A DNA stretch of 64,000 nt. It comes from Acidimicrobiaceae bacterium. GTDB lineage: Bacteria > Actinomycetota > Acidimicrobiia > Acidimicrobiales > RAAP-2. A program made the translations under genes and the position numbers. The stretch is taken from contig DAIDJP010000018.1 in the NCBI GenBank assembly GCA_027451285.1, positions 1 to 64,000 of the forward strand. The letters run 5' to 3'. How positions within the stretch are numbered: position 1 is the first letter of the stretch; each line of letters begins with the position of its first letter. The notes beneath the pieces were generated by a model. The model was given only the letters and a program-made list of their open reading frames with translations, was not told where the DNA came from and made no database searches. Positions 18,404 to 26,385 of this stretch are shown piece after piece.

Positions 18404-19090
18404 GTGTGCGGACGCATCGCCCTCTTCACCCCCCCGACCCGCCTCGCGCGCCTGCTCGAGGCGAGCCTCGCGGCGGGGCTCGAGACGATCGAGCCCAGCT
18501 GGAACATCGGCCCCCTGCGCCACCTGCTCGCCGCCCACGAGTCCGACGCGGGTCGGCTCCTCGAGCGCTACCGCTGGGGCCTCGTGCCCAGCTGGGCGAA
18601 GGACCCCTCCATCGCGAACCGGCTCTTTAACGCGCGCGCCGAGACCGTCACCGAGAAGCCCTCGTTTCGCAGCGCCTTCGCCAAGCGACCCTGCGTGATC
18701 CCCGTCGACGGCTTCTACGAGTGGGACCACCGCCCCGGTCGCGCGAAGGCCGCCCACTACTTTCACCGCGGTGACGACGAGCCGGTCCTGCTCGCGGGGC
18801 TCTTCGAGCACTGGCGCGATCCGGCGAACGAAGTGGTGCTCGCCACCTGCACGGTCATCACGACCACGCCCAACTCCGACATGGACGAGCTGCACGACCG
18901 CATGCCGGTCGTGCTCGCGCGCCACGACGTCGACGAGTGGCTCGACGTCGACAACGCCGATCGCGCGCTCCTGCTGCGTCCGGCGCCGAGCGGCACGCTC
19001 GTGCACCACCCCGTCAGCGCGGCGGTGGGCTCGGTGCGCAACGACGGACCCCAGCTCATCGAGTCGACCGGTCCCGCCGAGCTGTTCTAG
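18404..19090 (+). CDS. SOS response-associated peptidase (SRAP/YedK/HMCES family)
   Basis: MCGRI N-terminus (Cys2), WNIGP, NARAETV, VPVDGFYEWDH (given as IPVDGFYEW), LHDRMPVVL: all SRAP motifs. GTG start with AAAAAGGAGA upstream. Confidence 0.96.
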   Translation: MCGRIALFTPPTRLARLLEASLAAGLETIEPSWNIGPLRHLLAAHESDAGRLLERYRWGLVPSWAKDPSIANRLFNARAETVTEKPSFRSAFAKRPCVIPVDGFYEWDHRPGRAKAAHYFHRGDDEPVLLAGLFEHWRDPANEVVLATCTVITTTPNSDMDELHDRMPVVLARHDVDEWLDVDNADRALLLRPAPSGTLVHHPVSAAVGSVRNDGPQLIESTGPAELF

Positions 19091-19129
19091 CCACCCGCGT
19101 GCAAGCCGCATGACGCGACGAGACCATCG

Positions 19130-19450
19130 CGATTTCGAGACCCGGCATGGTCGTCGTCCGTGCGACAGCCGGAGGTAACCCTCGCGGCTCCGGTAAAAAC
19201 GTCCCCGGACGCCGAAAACCCCGAGTGACCAGTGAGCCGAAACTCCCCAGCCCCTCGGGGTTCCCGAAGGCACGTCGCCCGCTGGCCCGTGTCGGACAGG
19301 CCACCGTTTGACGGCGGGTACTTCACGTCATTCGTCGTGCGAACAGCGAACCGAACTTCGCTGCCCGGTGGAGGCTCCGTCCCTCTTGCGAGGTCCCTCA
19401 CCTCTCCGTCGGCTTCCCCTTTCGGTTCCGCCGATCGTCGACCGGTACTA
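19130..19450 (-). ncRNA. candidate structured RNA of unknown class (boundaries approximate)
   Basis: No convincing CDS in 19091-19639. Stems: 19217-19225/19254-19262 (9 bp), 19284-19290/19296-19302 (7 bp), 19301-19307/19311-19317 (7 bp), 19344-19350/19357-19363 (7 bp), 19169-19174/19188-19193 (6 bp). Two stems contain G-U pairs only if read on the - strand. Confidence 0.35.
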
Positions 19451-19639
19451 CGTGAACTACGAGGATCACTGTGCCAGAGCGCGATGACGGGCGCAAACCG
19501 AAATCATCAAATCACAGACTTTTGCCCAGAAGTTTCGGCCTTATCCACCGATTTACCTGTCCAGAACAGAGATAACAACCGGTTAGGCCCACCTTTTGCA
19601 CAGAGACGGGTTAGGCGGGGTCTCGAAGGGATCTGACAT

Positions 19640-20206
19640 TCAGTCCGCCGCGATCCGGCGCGTCGCGTGCACGAGGAGGACGCCAAAGCTGACACCGGTC
19701 AGGGCCTGAGCGAGGAAGAGCACGTGCAGCAACGCGAACAGATCGATTGTTGCGAGCAGCAGTCCCGCGAGCTCGAGGGTCAGCCAGACGCCGTCACGAC
19801 GAAACCCCCGGACCTGGCGAAAGAGCCAAACGGAGGCGAGCGGTTCAAAGGCCATGACCGTGATCCCCGCCGCCATGTGGATGTGCTTCAGAGTCGCGTT
19901 CACCGTGTACCCGTACGTGCTGAGAAGGGCGAACACGCTCAGAAGCGCGTAGGCGCGAAGGATCGCGCGTAGGACGATCCGCGCTCGCGTATCGGTGGGG
20001 GTGGCGCGAGCCGCCATCACAGCGAAGACGGCGCTACCGGCGAAGGCGAGTGAGTAGGGAACCACGGTACGAATGTGGACCCCGTAGTTGCTCAGCCCCG
20101 CCTCGTTCCAGCGCAGGACCACTCCCGGGTGCAGCGCGAGGCAGACGCCGATGAAGGCGAGCATCGTCACCTGGCTGTACAGCGCGTAGGTGTGCGCACG
20201 TCCCAC
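19640..20206 (-). CDS. integral membrane protein of unknown function
   Basis: 188 aa with several hydrophobic helices; coding composition consistent with the surroundings. Confidence 0.65.
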   Translation of the reverse strand: MGRAHTYALYSQVTMLAFIGVCLALHPGVVLRWNEAGLSNYGVHIRTVVPYSLAFAGSAVFAVMAARATPTDTRARIVLRAILRAYALLSVFALLSTYGYTVNATLKHIHMAAGITVMAFEPLASVWLFRQVRGFRRDGVWLTLELAGLLLATIDLFALLHVLFLAQALTGVSFGVLLVHATRRIAAD

Positions 20207-20350
20207 CCGCCAAGCGTAGGGTCGCTCTTAACTCACGCGGAACGATTGCGGCCGATGCCGTCGCGCGCCAGAAAGACGGGTCGACGGCGACAGCCCGCGC
20301 CGGGCCTCAGCGCCCAGTGCGGCGGCCGAAAGGGACGGCCGACCCCGTGG

Positions 20351-20423
20351 TGGAGGTGATGGGATTCGAACCCACTGCCTCTACATTGCGAACGTAGCGC
20401 TCTACCAATTGAGCTACACCCCC
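20351..20423 (-). tRNA. tRNA-Ala (anticodon CGC)
   Basis: GGGGGTGTAGCTCAATTGGTAGAGCGCTACGTTCGCAATGTAGAGGCAGTGGGTTCGAATCCCATCACCTCCA folds as a cloverleaf; G3:U70 pair (alanine identity); loop TTCGCAA; CCA not encoded. Confidence 0.96.
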
Positions 20424-20437
20424 GAGGGATCACCAGT

Positions 20438-21256
20438 TTATCCCAGGGCGTAGCGGGGCGATGTCGCGTGGGCCCAGCCCGATCCCGCGGCGCGGTCGTA
20501 GTCCTCGTACTGCTCGTACTGCTCGTAGCGCTCGTAACCACCGGCCGCGGGGCCACGCCCGTCCTCGTCGTCGTCGCGATAGAGCGACTCGACCGGAGCG
20601 AGGTGGCGCGAACGTCCCAGTCCCACCGACGCCTCGGACAGGTACCCCTGGGAAAGAGCGAAGAGAGCAAGGGCGAGGTAGCAGACGTCGGCCAGCCAGG
20701 TCACGACGGCGAGGTCGAAGACCAGCGAGATGCCCGACACCAGCGCAGCCGCGGTGATGACAAACGTCGCGAGGGCCAAGCGGGTGATCATGACCCGCCG
20801 ACGCCGGCGCATCGAGCGCGCGGCCCGCACCGGCTCGCGATGGGTCTCGAGTGGCAGCTCGCGCGGCACCGCGGAGTAGGCCGAGGCGTAACGGTTCTCG
20901 CGTATCGGTCGAGACGCTTCGGTGCGGTCGTAGTCGTAGTCCTCGCTCCACTCCTGCCAGGACTGGCGAGATTCCAACGACCGATAAGTGTCGTCGTCCT
21001 TGACGACGGTCAGACGCGGGCGCGCGGGGCGGGCCTCGACGACCGGCGCGCGACGAATGGGCGCGGGCGCGGGCGGTGCGGGGGCGTACTCGTCCAGGCG
21101 GTAGGCGGGCTCGACGGTATATCCCTGACGGCTGAGAACCTCGTGTTCGGCGTGGAAGTGGTCGATCGAGCGATCCGATCCCATGTCACGAATCTTGCGC
21201 ACGACGACGGGGGCGAGGAACGCGATCCACGCGAGAGCGAGGATGACCAGGATCAT
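20438..21256 (-). CDS. actinobacterial membrane protein with Tyr/Glu-rich C-terminal repeats
   Basis: N-terminal TM MILVILALAWIAFLAPVVVRKI, two further TMs near RMRRRRRVMITRLALATFVIT..., C-terminus YERYEQYEQYEDYDR. Start chosen at MILVILAL. Confidence 0.72.
   Translation of the reverse strand: MILVILALAWIAFLAPVVVRKIRDMGSDRSIDHFHAEHEVLSRQGYTVEPAYRLDEYAPAPPAPAPIRRAPVVEARPARPRLTVVKDDDTYRSLESRQSWQEWSEDYDYDRTEASRPIRENRYASAYSAVPRELPLETHREPVRAARSMRRRRRVMITRLALATFVITAAALVSGISLVFDLAVVTWLADVCYLALALFALSQGYLSEASVGLGRSRHLAPVESLYRDDDEDGRGPAAGGYERYEQYEQYEDYDRAAGSGWAHATSPRYALG
20504..20539 (-). repeat. 9-bp tandem repeats (plus strand ctcgtactg/ctcgtactg/ctcgtagcg/ctcgtaacc) encoding YE(Q/R) units
   Basis: Direct inspection of the plus strand. 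Confidence 0.75.
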
Positions 21257-21330
21257 TCGGCGAACTCCCCAAGTAATCCACGTGACATTGCCGTCAAATG
21301 TACTGCCGAAGATTTCGAAAATGGTGGATG

Positions 21331-21993
21331 TTAGGCCTCGTGGAGGCCACATTCCATCGTGGCCGATCCCGCCCAGCGCCCCGAACGTCGATCGCTCGCG
21401 TCGAGGGGCTTCTGGGTGACGGGCGCACAGCCGATTGACGCGTAGCCCTCGCTCCACAGCGGGTGCGTCGGCAGATCGTTCGCCGCGAGGTAGTAGCTCA
21501 CGTCATCATCGCTCCACGTGGCGAGCGGATTGACCTTGACCAATTCGAACTTCTCGTCCCAGGAGACGACGGGCATCTGCGCGCGCGTCACCGCGTCCAC
21601 GCGCTTGACCGCGGTGATCCACGCGTCGCGGCCGGCGAGGGCCGCGCGCAGCGGCTCGACCTTGCGCGCGGCGCAGCAGCCGGCCTCACCGCACACCGGC
21701 GCCGACGCGGGCGCCGTGGTGGCCACGACGTTGAGCGCCCAGTCGCGCTCGAGGCGACGCATGAACTCGAGCGTCTCGGGAAAGTGTCCACCGGTGTCGA
21801 GGAAGACGATCGGGGTGGTGGGGCGCACCTCGCGGACCATGTGCAACAGCGCGACGTCCTCGAAGGAGCAGGCCATGGCCACGTCGGAGTAGTTGACGAA
21901 CACCCAGTCGAGGATCTCGTGAGGACTGGCGAACTCGAGACGCGCCGCGGCCGTCGTCAGGTGCTCTAGTAGTCTGGGGTCTGCTGAAATCAT
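21331..21993 (-). CDS. cysH: phosphoadenylyl/adenylyl-sulfate reductase
   Basis: EAGCCAARKVEPLRAAL, DDVSYYLAANDLPTHPLWSEGYASIGCAPVT, C-terminal ECGLH; the two Cys pairs suggest the Fe-S APS-reductase type. Confidence 0.94.
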   Translation of the reverse strand: MISADPRLLEHLTTAAARLEFASPHEILDWVFVNYSDVAMACSFEDVALLHMVREVRPTTPIVFLDTGGHFPETLEFMRRLERDWALNVVATTAPASAPVCGEAGCCAARKVEPLRAALAGRDAWITAVKRVDAVTRAQMPVVSWDEKFELVKVNPLATWSDDDVSYYLAANDLPTHPLWSEGYASIGCAPVTQKPLDASDRRSGRWAGSATMECGLHEA

Positions 21994-22015
21994 GGGTCTC
22001 CCGAGATGTCTCTAC

Positions 22016-22037
22016 TATAATCTAGTGGATTACTAGA
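22016..22037 (+). promoter_or_regulatory. cysDN promoter element: -10 TATAAT (22016-22021) overlapping inverted repeat TCTAGT-ggatt-ACTAGA (22021-22037)
   Basis: Exact consensus -10 plus a perfect 6-bp dyad in the cysH/cysD divergent intergenic region; an additional inverted half-site CTCTAGTA is at 21964-21971. Confidence 0.55.
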
Positions 22038-22060
22038 GTATCCCGGGAGTTCCCTTAGTC

Positions 22061-22984
22061 ATGACTGTCACCCCTCTGCGCACTCACCCCTCCCTCGACC
22101 ACCTCGACGCCCTCGAATCCCAGGCGATGTTCATCCTGCGCGAGGTGGCGGCCGAGTGCGAGAGGCCGGTGCTGCTCTTTTCCGGTGGCAAGGACTCCGC
22201 CGTCTTGTTGCACCTCGCCGTCAAGGCGTTCAGTCCCCAGCGGCTCCCCTTCCCGGTCATGCACGTCGACACCGGCCAGAACTTCCCCGAGGTCCTCGGA
22301 TTCCGTGACCGCACGGTCGAGCGCCTCGGCGCGCGCCTCGTCGTGGCCAGCGTGCAGGACTCGATCGACAAGGGCCGCGTGGTCGACCCCGGCCCGCTCG
22401 GCAGCCGCAATCGTCTTCAGAGCGTGACGCTGCTCGACGCGATCACCGATCACGGATTCGACGCCGCCTTCGGCGGCGCGCGCCGCGACGAGGACAAGGC
22501 GCGGGCCAAGGAGCGCATCCTCTCCTTTCGCAACAGCTTCGGCCAGTGGGACCCGCGCGCCCAGCGCCCCGAGCTCTGGCAGCTCTACCAGGGCCGCGTG
22601 AACCACGGCGAGCACCTGCGGGCCTTTCCACTCTCGGACTGGACCGAGCTCGACGTCTGGCAGTACATCGAGCGTGAGCACATGGAGCTGCCCTCCATCT
22701 ACTTCGCGCACCGGCGCGAAGTGCTGCGCCGTGACTCGATGTGGCTCGCGGTCGGACCCCACGTGGTGCCGCGCGAGGGCGAGGCGACCGAGTGGAAGAC
22801 CGTTCGCTTTCGCACCGTCGGTGACGCCAACTGCACCGGCGCCGTCGAGTCGAGCGCCGACACGCTGGCGGCGATCGTCCACGAGGTCTCGACCGCCAAC
22901 GTCTCCGAGCGCGGCGCGACGCGCGCCGACGACCGCTTCAGCGAGACCGCGATGGAAGACCGCAAGCGCGAGGGCTACTTCTAA
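22061..22984 (+). CDS. cysD: sulfate adenylyltransferase subunit 2
   Basis: LFSGGKDSAVLLHLAVKAF, PVMHVDTGQNFPEVLGFRD, FGGARRDEDKARAKERILSFRNSFGQWDPRAQRPELWQLYQGRVNHGEHLRAFPLSDWTELDVWQYI. Confidence 0.97.
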   Translation: MTVTPLRTHPSLDHLDALESQAMFILREVAAECERPVLLFSGGKDSAVLLHLAVKAFSPQRLPFPVMHVDTGQNFPEVLGFRDRTVERLGARLVVASVQDSIDKGRVVDPGPLGSRNRLQSVTLLDAITDHGFDAAFGGARRDEDKARAKERILSFRNSFGQWDPRAQRPELWQLYQGRVNHGEHLRAFPLSDWTELDVWQYIEREHMELPSIYFAHRREVLRRDSMWLAVGPHVVPREGEATEWKTVRFRTVGDANCTGAVESSADTLAAIVHEVSTANVSERGATRADDRFSETAMEDRKREGYF

Positions 22985-24241
22985 ATGGGCGTGACCACCA
23001 TGGACCTGCTGCGCCTGGCGACGATCGGTTCGGTCGACGACGGCAAGTCGACCCTGATCGGCCGGTTGCTCGTCGACACCCGCCAGCTCTTCGACGACCA
23101 GCTCGACGCAGTCGTGCACGCCTCGCAAAAGCGCGGCGTCGGCGACCTCGACCTCAGCTTCGTGACCGACGGGCTGCGCGCCGAGCGCGAGCAGGGCATC
23201 ACCATCGACGTCGCCTACCGCTACGCGGCCACGCCCACGCGCAAGTTCATCATCGCGGACTGCCCCGGCCACGTCCAGTACACGAGGAACATGGCGACCG
23301 GCGCCTCGACCGCCGACCTCGCGCTCGTCGTCGTCGACGTCAGCCACGGCCTCAAGGAGCAGACGCGCCGCCACCTGGTGATCGCGGCCCTGCTCGGCGT
23401 GCGCAGCCTCGTCGTCGCGGTGAACAAGATGGACAGCGTCAACTGGTCGCCCACCGCCTACCAGGGCGTGGTCGACGAGGTCGACACCATCGCGGCCGAA
23501 CTGGGATTCTCGAGCCACCTGTGCGTGCCGGTCTCGGCCCTCTACGGCGACAACGTCGTCGACCTCTCCAGCGAGAGCCCGTGGTACGACGGGCCGACGG
23601 TGCTCGCGGCCCTCGAGGCCGCCGACGCCGGCGTCTGGGAGAGCGCCAGCGCCGCGCGCCTGCCGATCCAGTGGGTCCTGCGCCAAGACGGCGGCGGGCG
23701 CACCTACGCCGGCATGATGAACGGCGGCACGCTCAGTGTCGGCGACACCTTGACCCTGCTGCCGGCGGGCGTGACGACGACCGTAACCTCGATCCGCTCG
23801 GGCACCGGAGAGCGCGACGACGCCGTCGCCGGGCTCTCCGTGGACGTAGCCCTCGCGGAGGACACCGACGCCGGACGCGGCGACTTGCTCGCGATCGCTC
23901 CCCTGCCGCGGGTCACCCGCGAGATCGACGCGACCATCTGCTGGTTCGGCGACGCCCCCCTCGAGGCGGGCCACCGCCTTCGGGTCAAGCACACCACCCG
24001 CACCACCCCGGCGCGTGTCGCCTCACTCGACGGAGTGATCGACATCGGCACGCTCAACGTCGAGGCGACCAACGAGCTCTCGACCAACGAGATCGGTCTG
24101 GCGCGGCTGACGACCGCCGACGCGCTCGCGGTCGACGACTACCGCGACAACCGCGTGACCGGCAGCTTCGTCTTGATCGACGAGGTGACCAACGCGACGG
24201 TGGCCGCCGGCATGGTCGGCCGCGCCTCGTTCCTCGCCTAG
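22985..24241 (+). CDS. cysN: sulfate adenylyltransferase subunit 1 (GTPase)
   Basis: GSVDDGKSTLIGRLL, DCPGHVQYTRNMATGAS, VVAVNKMDSVNW; directly follows cysD. Confidence 0.97.
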   Translation: MGVTTMDLLRLATIGSVDDGKSTLIGRLLVDTRQLFDDQLDAVVHASQKRGVGDLDLSFVTDGLRAEREQGITIDVAYRYAATPTRKFIIADCPGHVQYTRNMATGASTADLALVVVDVSHGLKEQTRRHLVIAALLGVRSLVVAVNKMDSVNWSPTAYQGVVDEVDTIAAELGFSSHLCVPVSALYGDNVVDLSSESPWYDGPTVLAALEAADAGVWESASAARLPIQWVLRQDGGGRTYAGMMNGGTLSVGDTLTLLPAGVTTTVTSIRSGTGERDDAVAGLSVDVALAEDTDAGRGDLLAIAPLPRVTREIDATICWFGDAPLEAGHRLRVKHTTRTTPARVASLDGVIDIGTLNVEATNELSTNEIGLARLTTADALAVDDYRDNRVTGSFVLIDEVTNATVAAGMVGRASFLA

Positions 24242-24975
24242 GCCCGCTCGAAGCGCCGGTACCAGTAGACCTCGTCGGTGAAGCCCAGGCGCCGGTAGAG
24301 CTGCTCCGGGCGGCCGCCGTCGAGCGCGTTGATCACGTGCGAGCGCGCCGGCGTCGACGCCACCCAGGCCGCCAGCGCGCCCGAGCCCACGCCGCGGTCG
24401 CGGCGGGTCGGATCGCTCGCGAGCAGGTAAGCCGTCACGTCCTCGCCGCGATAGGCCGCGAGGATGGCCGCCACTTCGCCGTTCACCTCGACGAGGTAGA
24501 AGTCCGCGAGGTCGCGCTCGCCCTCGCGCGTGGCCATCTCGCGCGCCAGGTCGTCCTCGCTCGGGGGCGCGCCGTCGGCGAAATAGGTGAGCTTGCGCCA
24601 GGCGAAGTCCAAAGGATCGCGCGCGGGTTTCAGTACCAGACCCGCGGGCGCTGGCGCGCGCACCTCGCCTACCAGCGCGCGATAGGTCGTCGCGGGACCC
24701 GCCTCGTACCCCGCGCTCGCGAGCCGGGGGGCCAGGCGCTCGGCGCGCGGGCGTTGCTCGACCCACACCTGCGTGGCGTCGTCGGCCAGTAGCGCCGCGA
24801 GGTCGCGGTCGGAGAGATCATCGACGCCGACGATGGCGCGACGGGCGCCACCCAGCGTCGCGAGAACCCCATAGGGACGAGTCGCCACGACGTATCCCAA
24901 CGAGGGCGCGGGCGTCCAGTAGCGGGCGCGAACCGCCGCTGCCACCGCGTCGTGGTCGCGGTGGCGATCCTCCAC
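24238..24975 (-). CDS. GNAT-family N-acetyltransferase
   Basis: Acetyltransferase-type C-terminal half: DFYLVEVNGEVAAILAAYRGEDVTAYLLASDPTRRDRGVGSGALAAWVA...RPEQLYRRLGFTDEVYWYRRFE. Confidence 0.8.
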   Translation of the reverse strand: MEDRHRDHDAVAAAVRARYWTPAPSLGYVVATRPYGVLATLGGARRAIVGVDDLSDRDLAALLADDATQVWVEQRPRAERLAPRLASAGYEAGPATTYRALVGEVRAPAPAGLVLKPARDPLDFAWRKLTYFADGAPPSEDDLAREMATREGERDLADFYLVEVNGEVAAILAAYRGEDVTAYLLASDPTRRDRGVGSGALAAWVASTPARSHVINALDGGRPEQLYRRLGFTDEVYWYRRFERA

Positions 24976-24976
24976 G

Positions 24977-25429
24977 TCAGAACTGGATCAGCATCGCGAG
25001 CAGGGCGACCGCGATGATCGCGAGCAGCGTGTCGAGGGAGCGCACGAGCTGTCGCCCCCGCTCGGGCGAGGCGACGCCGTCGTGATCGATCACCTCGGCG
25101 ACCACCCGCTCGAGCGGCAGGGTGCGCGCCTCGAGGTGGCCGGCCGCGGCGAGGTAGCAGAGTATCCCGACAATGATCCACGGGCGCGTCAGGGACACGT
25201 CGCTGGTGCCCGAGAGCGACATCGCGAGCCCGGTGAGGGGCAGGACGTGCACCAGGCGGGCCGCCCAGTTGCGCCGTCGCGGAAAGCGAGTTCTCTGGGT
25301 CGCGCTGTCGGCGCCGCGCACGATGGCCATGGCGCTCGTACGCATCACGATCAGCACCGTCAGGCTCGCGACCGCGACCACGACGTGAACCAGAAAGAGC
25401 AGGTCGTAGCCGACCGTGACGCCGATCAT
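24977..25429 (-). CDS. small integral membrane protein
   Basis: MIGVTVGYDLLFLVHVVVAVASLTVLIVMRTS..., 4 predicted TM helices; ATG at 25429 overlaps the meaB stop (ATGA). The longer ORF in the track is over-extended through meaB. Confidence 0.75.
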   Translation of the reverse strand: MIGVTVGYDLLFLVHVVVAVASLTVLIVMRTSAMAIVRGADSATQRTRFPRRRNWAARLVHVLPLTGLAMSLSGTSDVSLTRPWIIVGILCYLAAAGHLEARTLPLERVVAEVIDHDGVASPERGRQLVRSLDTLLAIIAVALLAMLIQF

Positions 25430-26385
25430 CCTTCCGACAGTAACTGCTCGGCCGCGTGATACGGGTCGATACGCAGTGCGACGATCTCTTCGAGCGCGTG
25501 CTCGTAGGCCTCGCCGTGGGCCAGGTCGGCCACGCGTGCGCGCAATGACGCGGCAATGACCTGATCGAGTCCGCGCGCCGCCTGACGGCGGCGGTGCTCG
25601 CCCAGGCGACCGTCGGCGAGGAACTGCGCGTGCGAGGAGATCGCCTCGAGCAGACCCTCCACCCCGTCGCCGGTGGTGGCGATGGCCTCGAGGATCGGCG
25701 GGCGCCACTCGTAGGGTCCGCCGAGGTCCAGCATCTGCTCGAGGTCGCGGCGCGTCTCGGCCACCCCGGCGCGGTCGGCCTTGTTGATGACGAAGATGTC
25801 GGCCACTTCGAGCAGGCCCGCCTTGTTCGCCTGCATCGCGTCGCCCCATCCCGGGTTGGTCACCACCACCGTCGTGTCCGCGGCCGAGGCGACGTCGACC
25901 TCCATCTGACCCACGCCGACGGTCTCGACGAGGGCGACCGCAAAGCCCACCGCGCCGAGCACCCGCAGGGCGTCGGGCACCGCGAGGCTGAGCCCGCCCA
26001 GGTTGCCGCGCGTCGCCATCGATCGGATGAAGACGGCGTCGTTGGTCGCGTGGCTCTGCATGCGGATGCGATCGCCCAGGATCGCCCCGCCCGAGAACGG
26101 CGACGACGGGTCCACGCAGAGCACGCCGACCTCCTCGCAGGCAATCGCGCCGAGGCTCCCGCGCGCGAGCAGCGCCGCGATCAACGTGTCGGTCAGCGTC
26201 GACTTGCCCGCGCCGGGCGGGCCGGTGAGGCCGACCACGTAGGGCGCGGCCGTGCGGTAGGCCAGGGCGGCGACCTCGCGCTGGCGCTCGCCGCCCGACT
26301 CGACGTAGGTGATCAGTCGGGCCAGGGCCGTGCGCGAACCCGTCGCGGCGCCGGCCATCAGTTCGGCGGGGTCGCGCGCGATCAC
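25426..26385 (-). CDS. meaB: methylmalonyl-CoA mutase-associated GTPase MeaB
   Basis: VVGLTGPPGAGKSTLTDTLI, CVDPSSPFSGGAILGDRIRMQSHATNDAVFIRSMATRGNLGGLS, VETVGVGQMEVDVA, FVINKADR. Confidence 0.96.
   Translation of the reverse strand: MIARDPAELMAGAATGSRTALARLITYVESGGERQREVAALAYRTAAPYVVGLTGPPGAGKSTLTDTLIAALLARGSLGAIACEEVGVLCVDPSSPFSGGAILGDRIRMQSHATNDAVFIRSMATRGNLGGLSLAVPDALRVLGAVGFAVALVETVGVGQMEVDVASAADTTVVVTNPGWGDAMQANKAGLLEVADIFVINKADRAGVAETRRDLEQMLDLGGPYEWRPPILEAIATTGDGVEGLLEAISSHAQFLADGRLGEHRRRQAARGLDQVIAASLRARVADLAHGEAYEHALEEIVALRIDPYHAAEQLLSEG

Noticed and set aside
19537-19547. TTATCCACC resembling a DnaA box
   Set aside because: Single copy with one mismatch from TTATCCACA; no cluster and no origin genes nearby.
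19581-19618. Direct repeat GGTTAGGC (two copies about 30 bp apart)
   Set aside because: Short and only two copies; likely chance, though it lies in the odd non-coding gap.
19507-19695. Small ORFs in the 19.1-19.64 kb gap (19087-19401 -, 19232-19636 +, 19507-19695 -)
   Set aside because: No recognisable protein-like signal or conserved motif; the region is better explained as non-coding/structured sequence.
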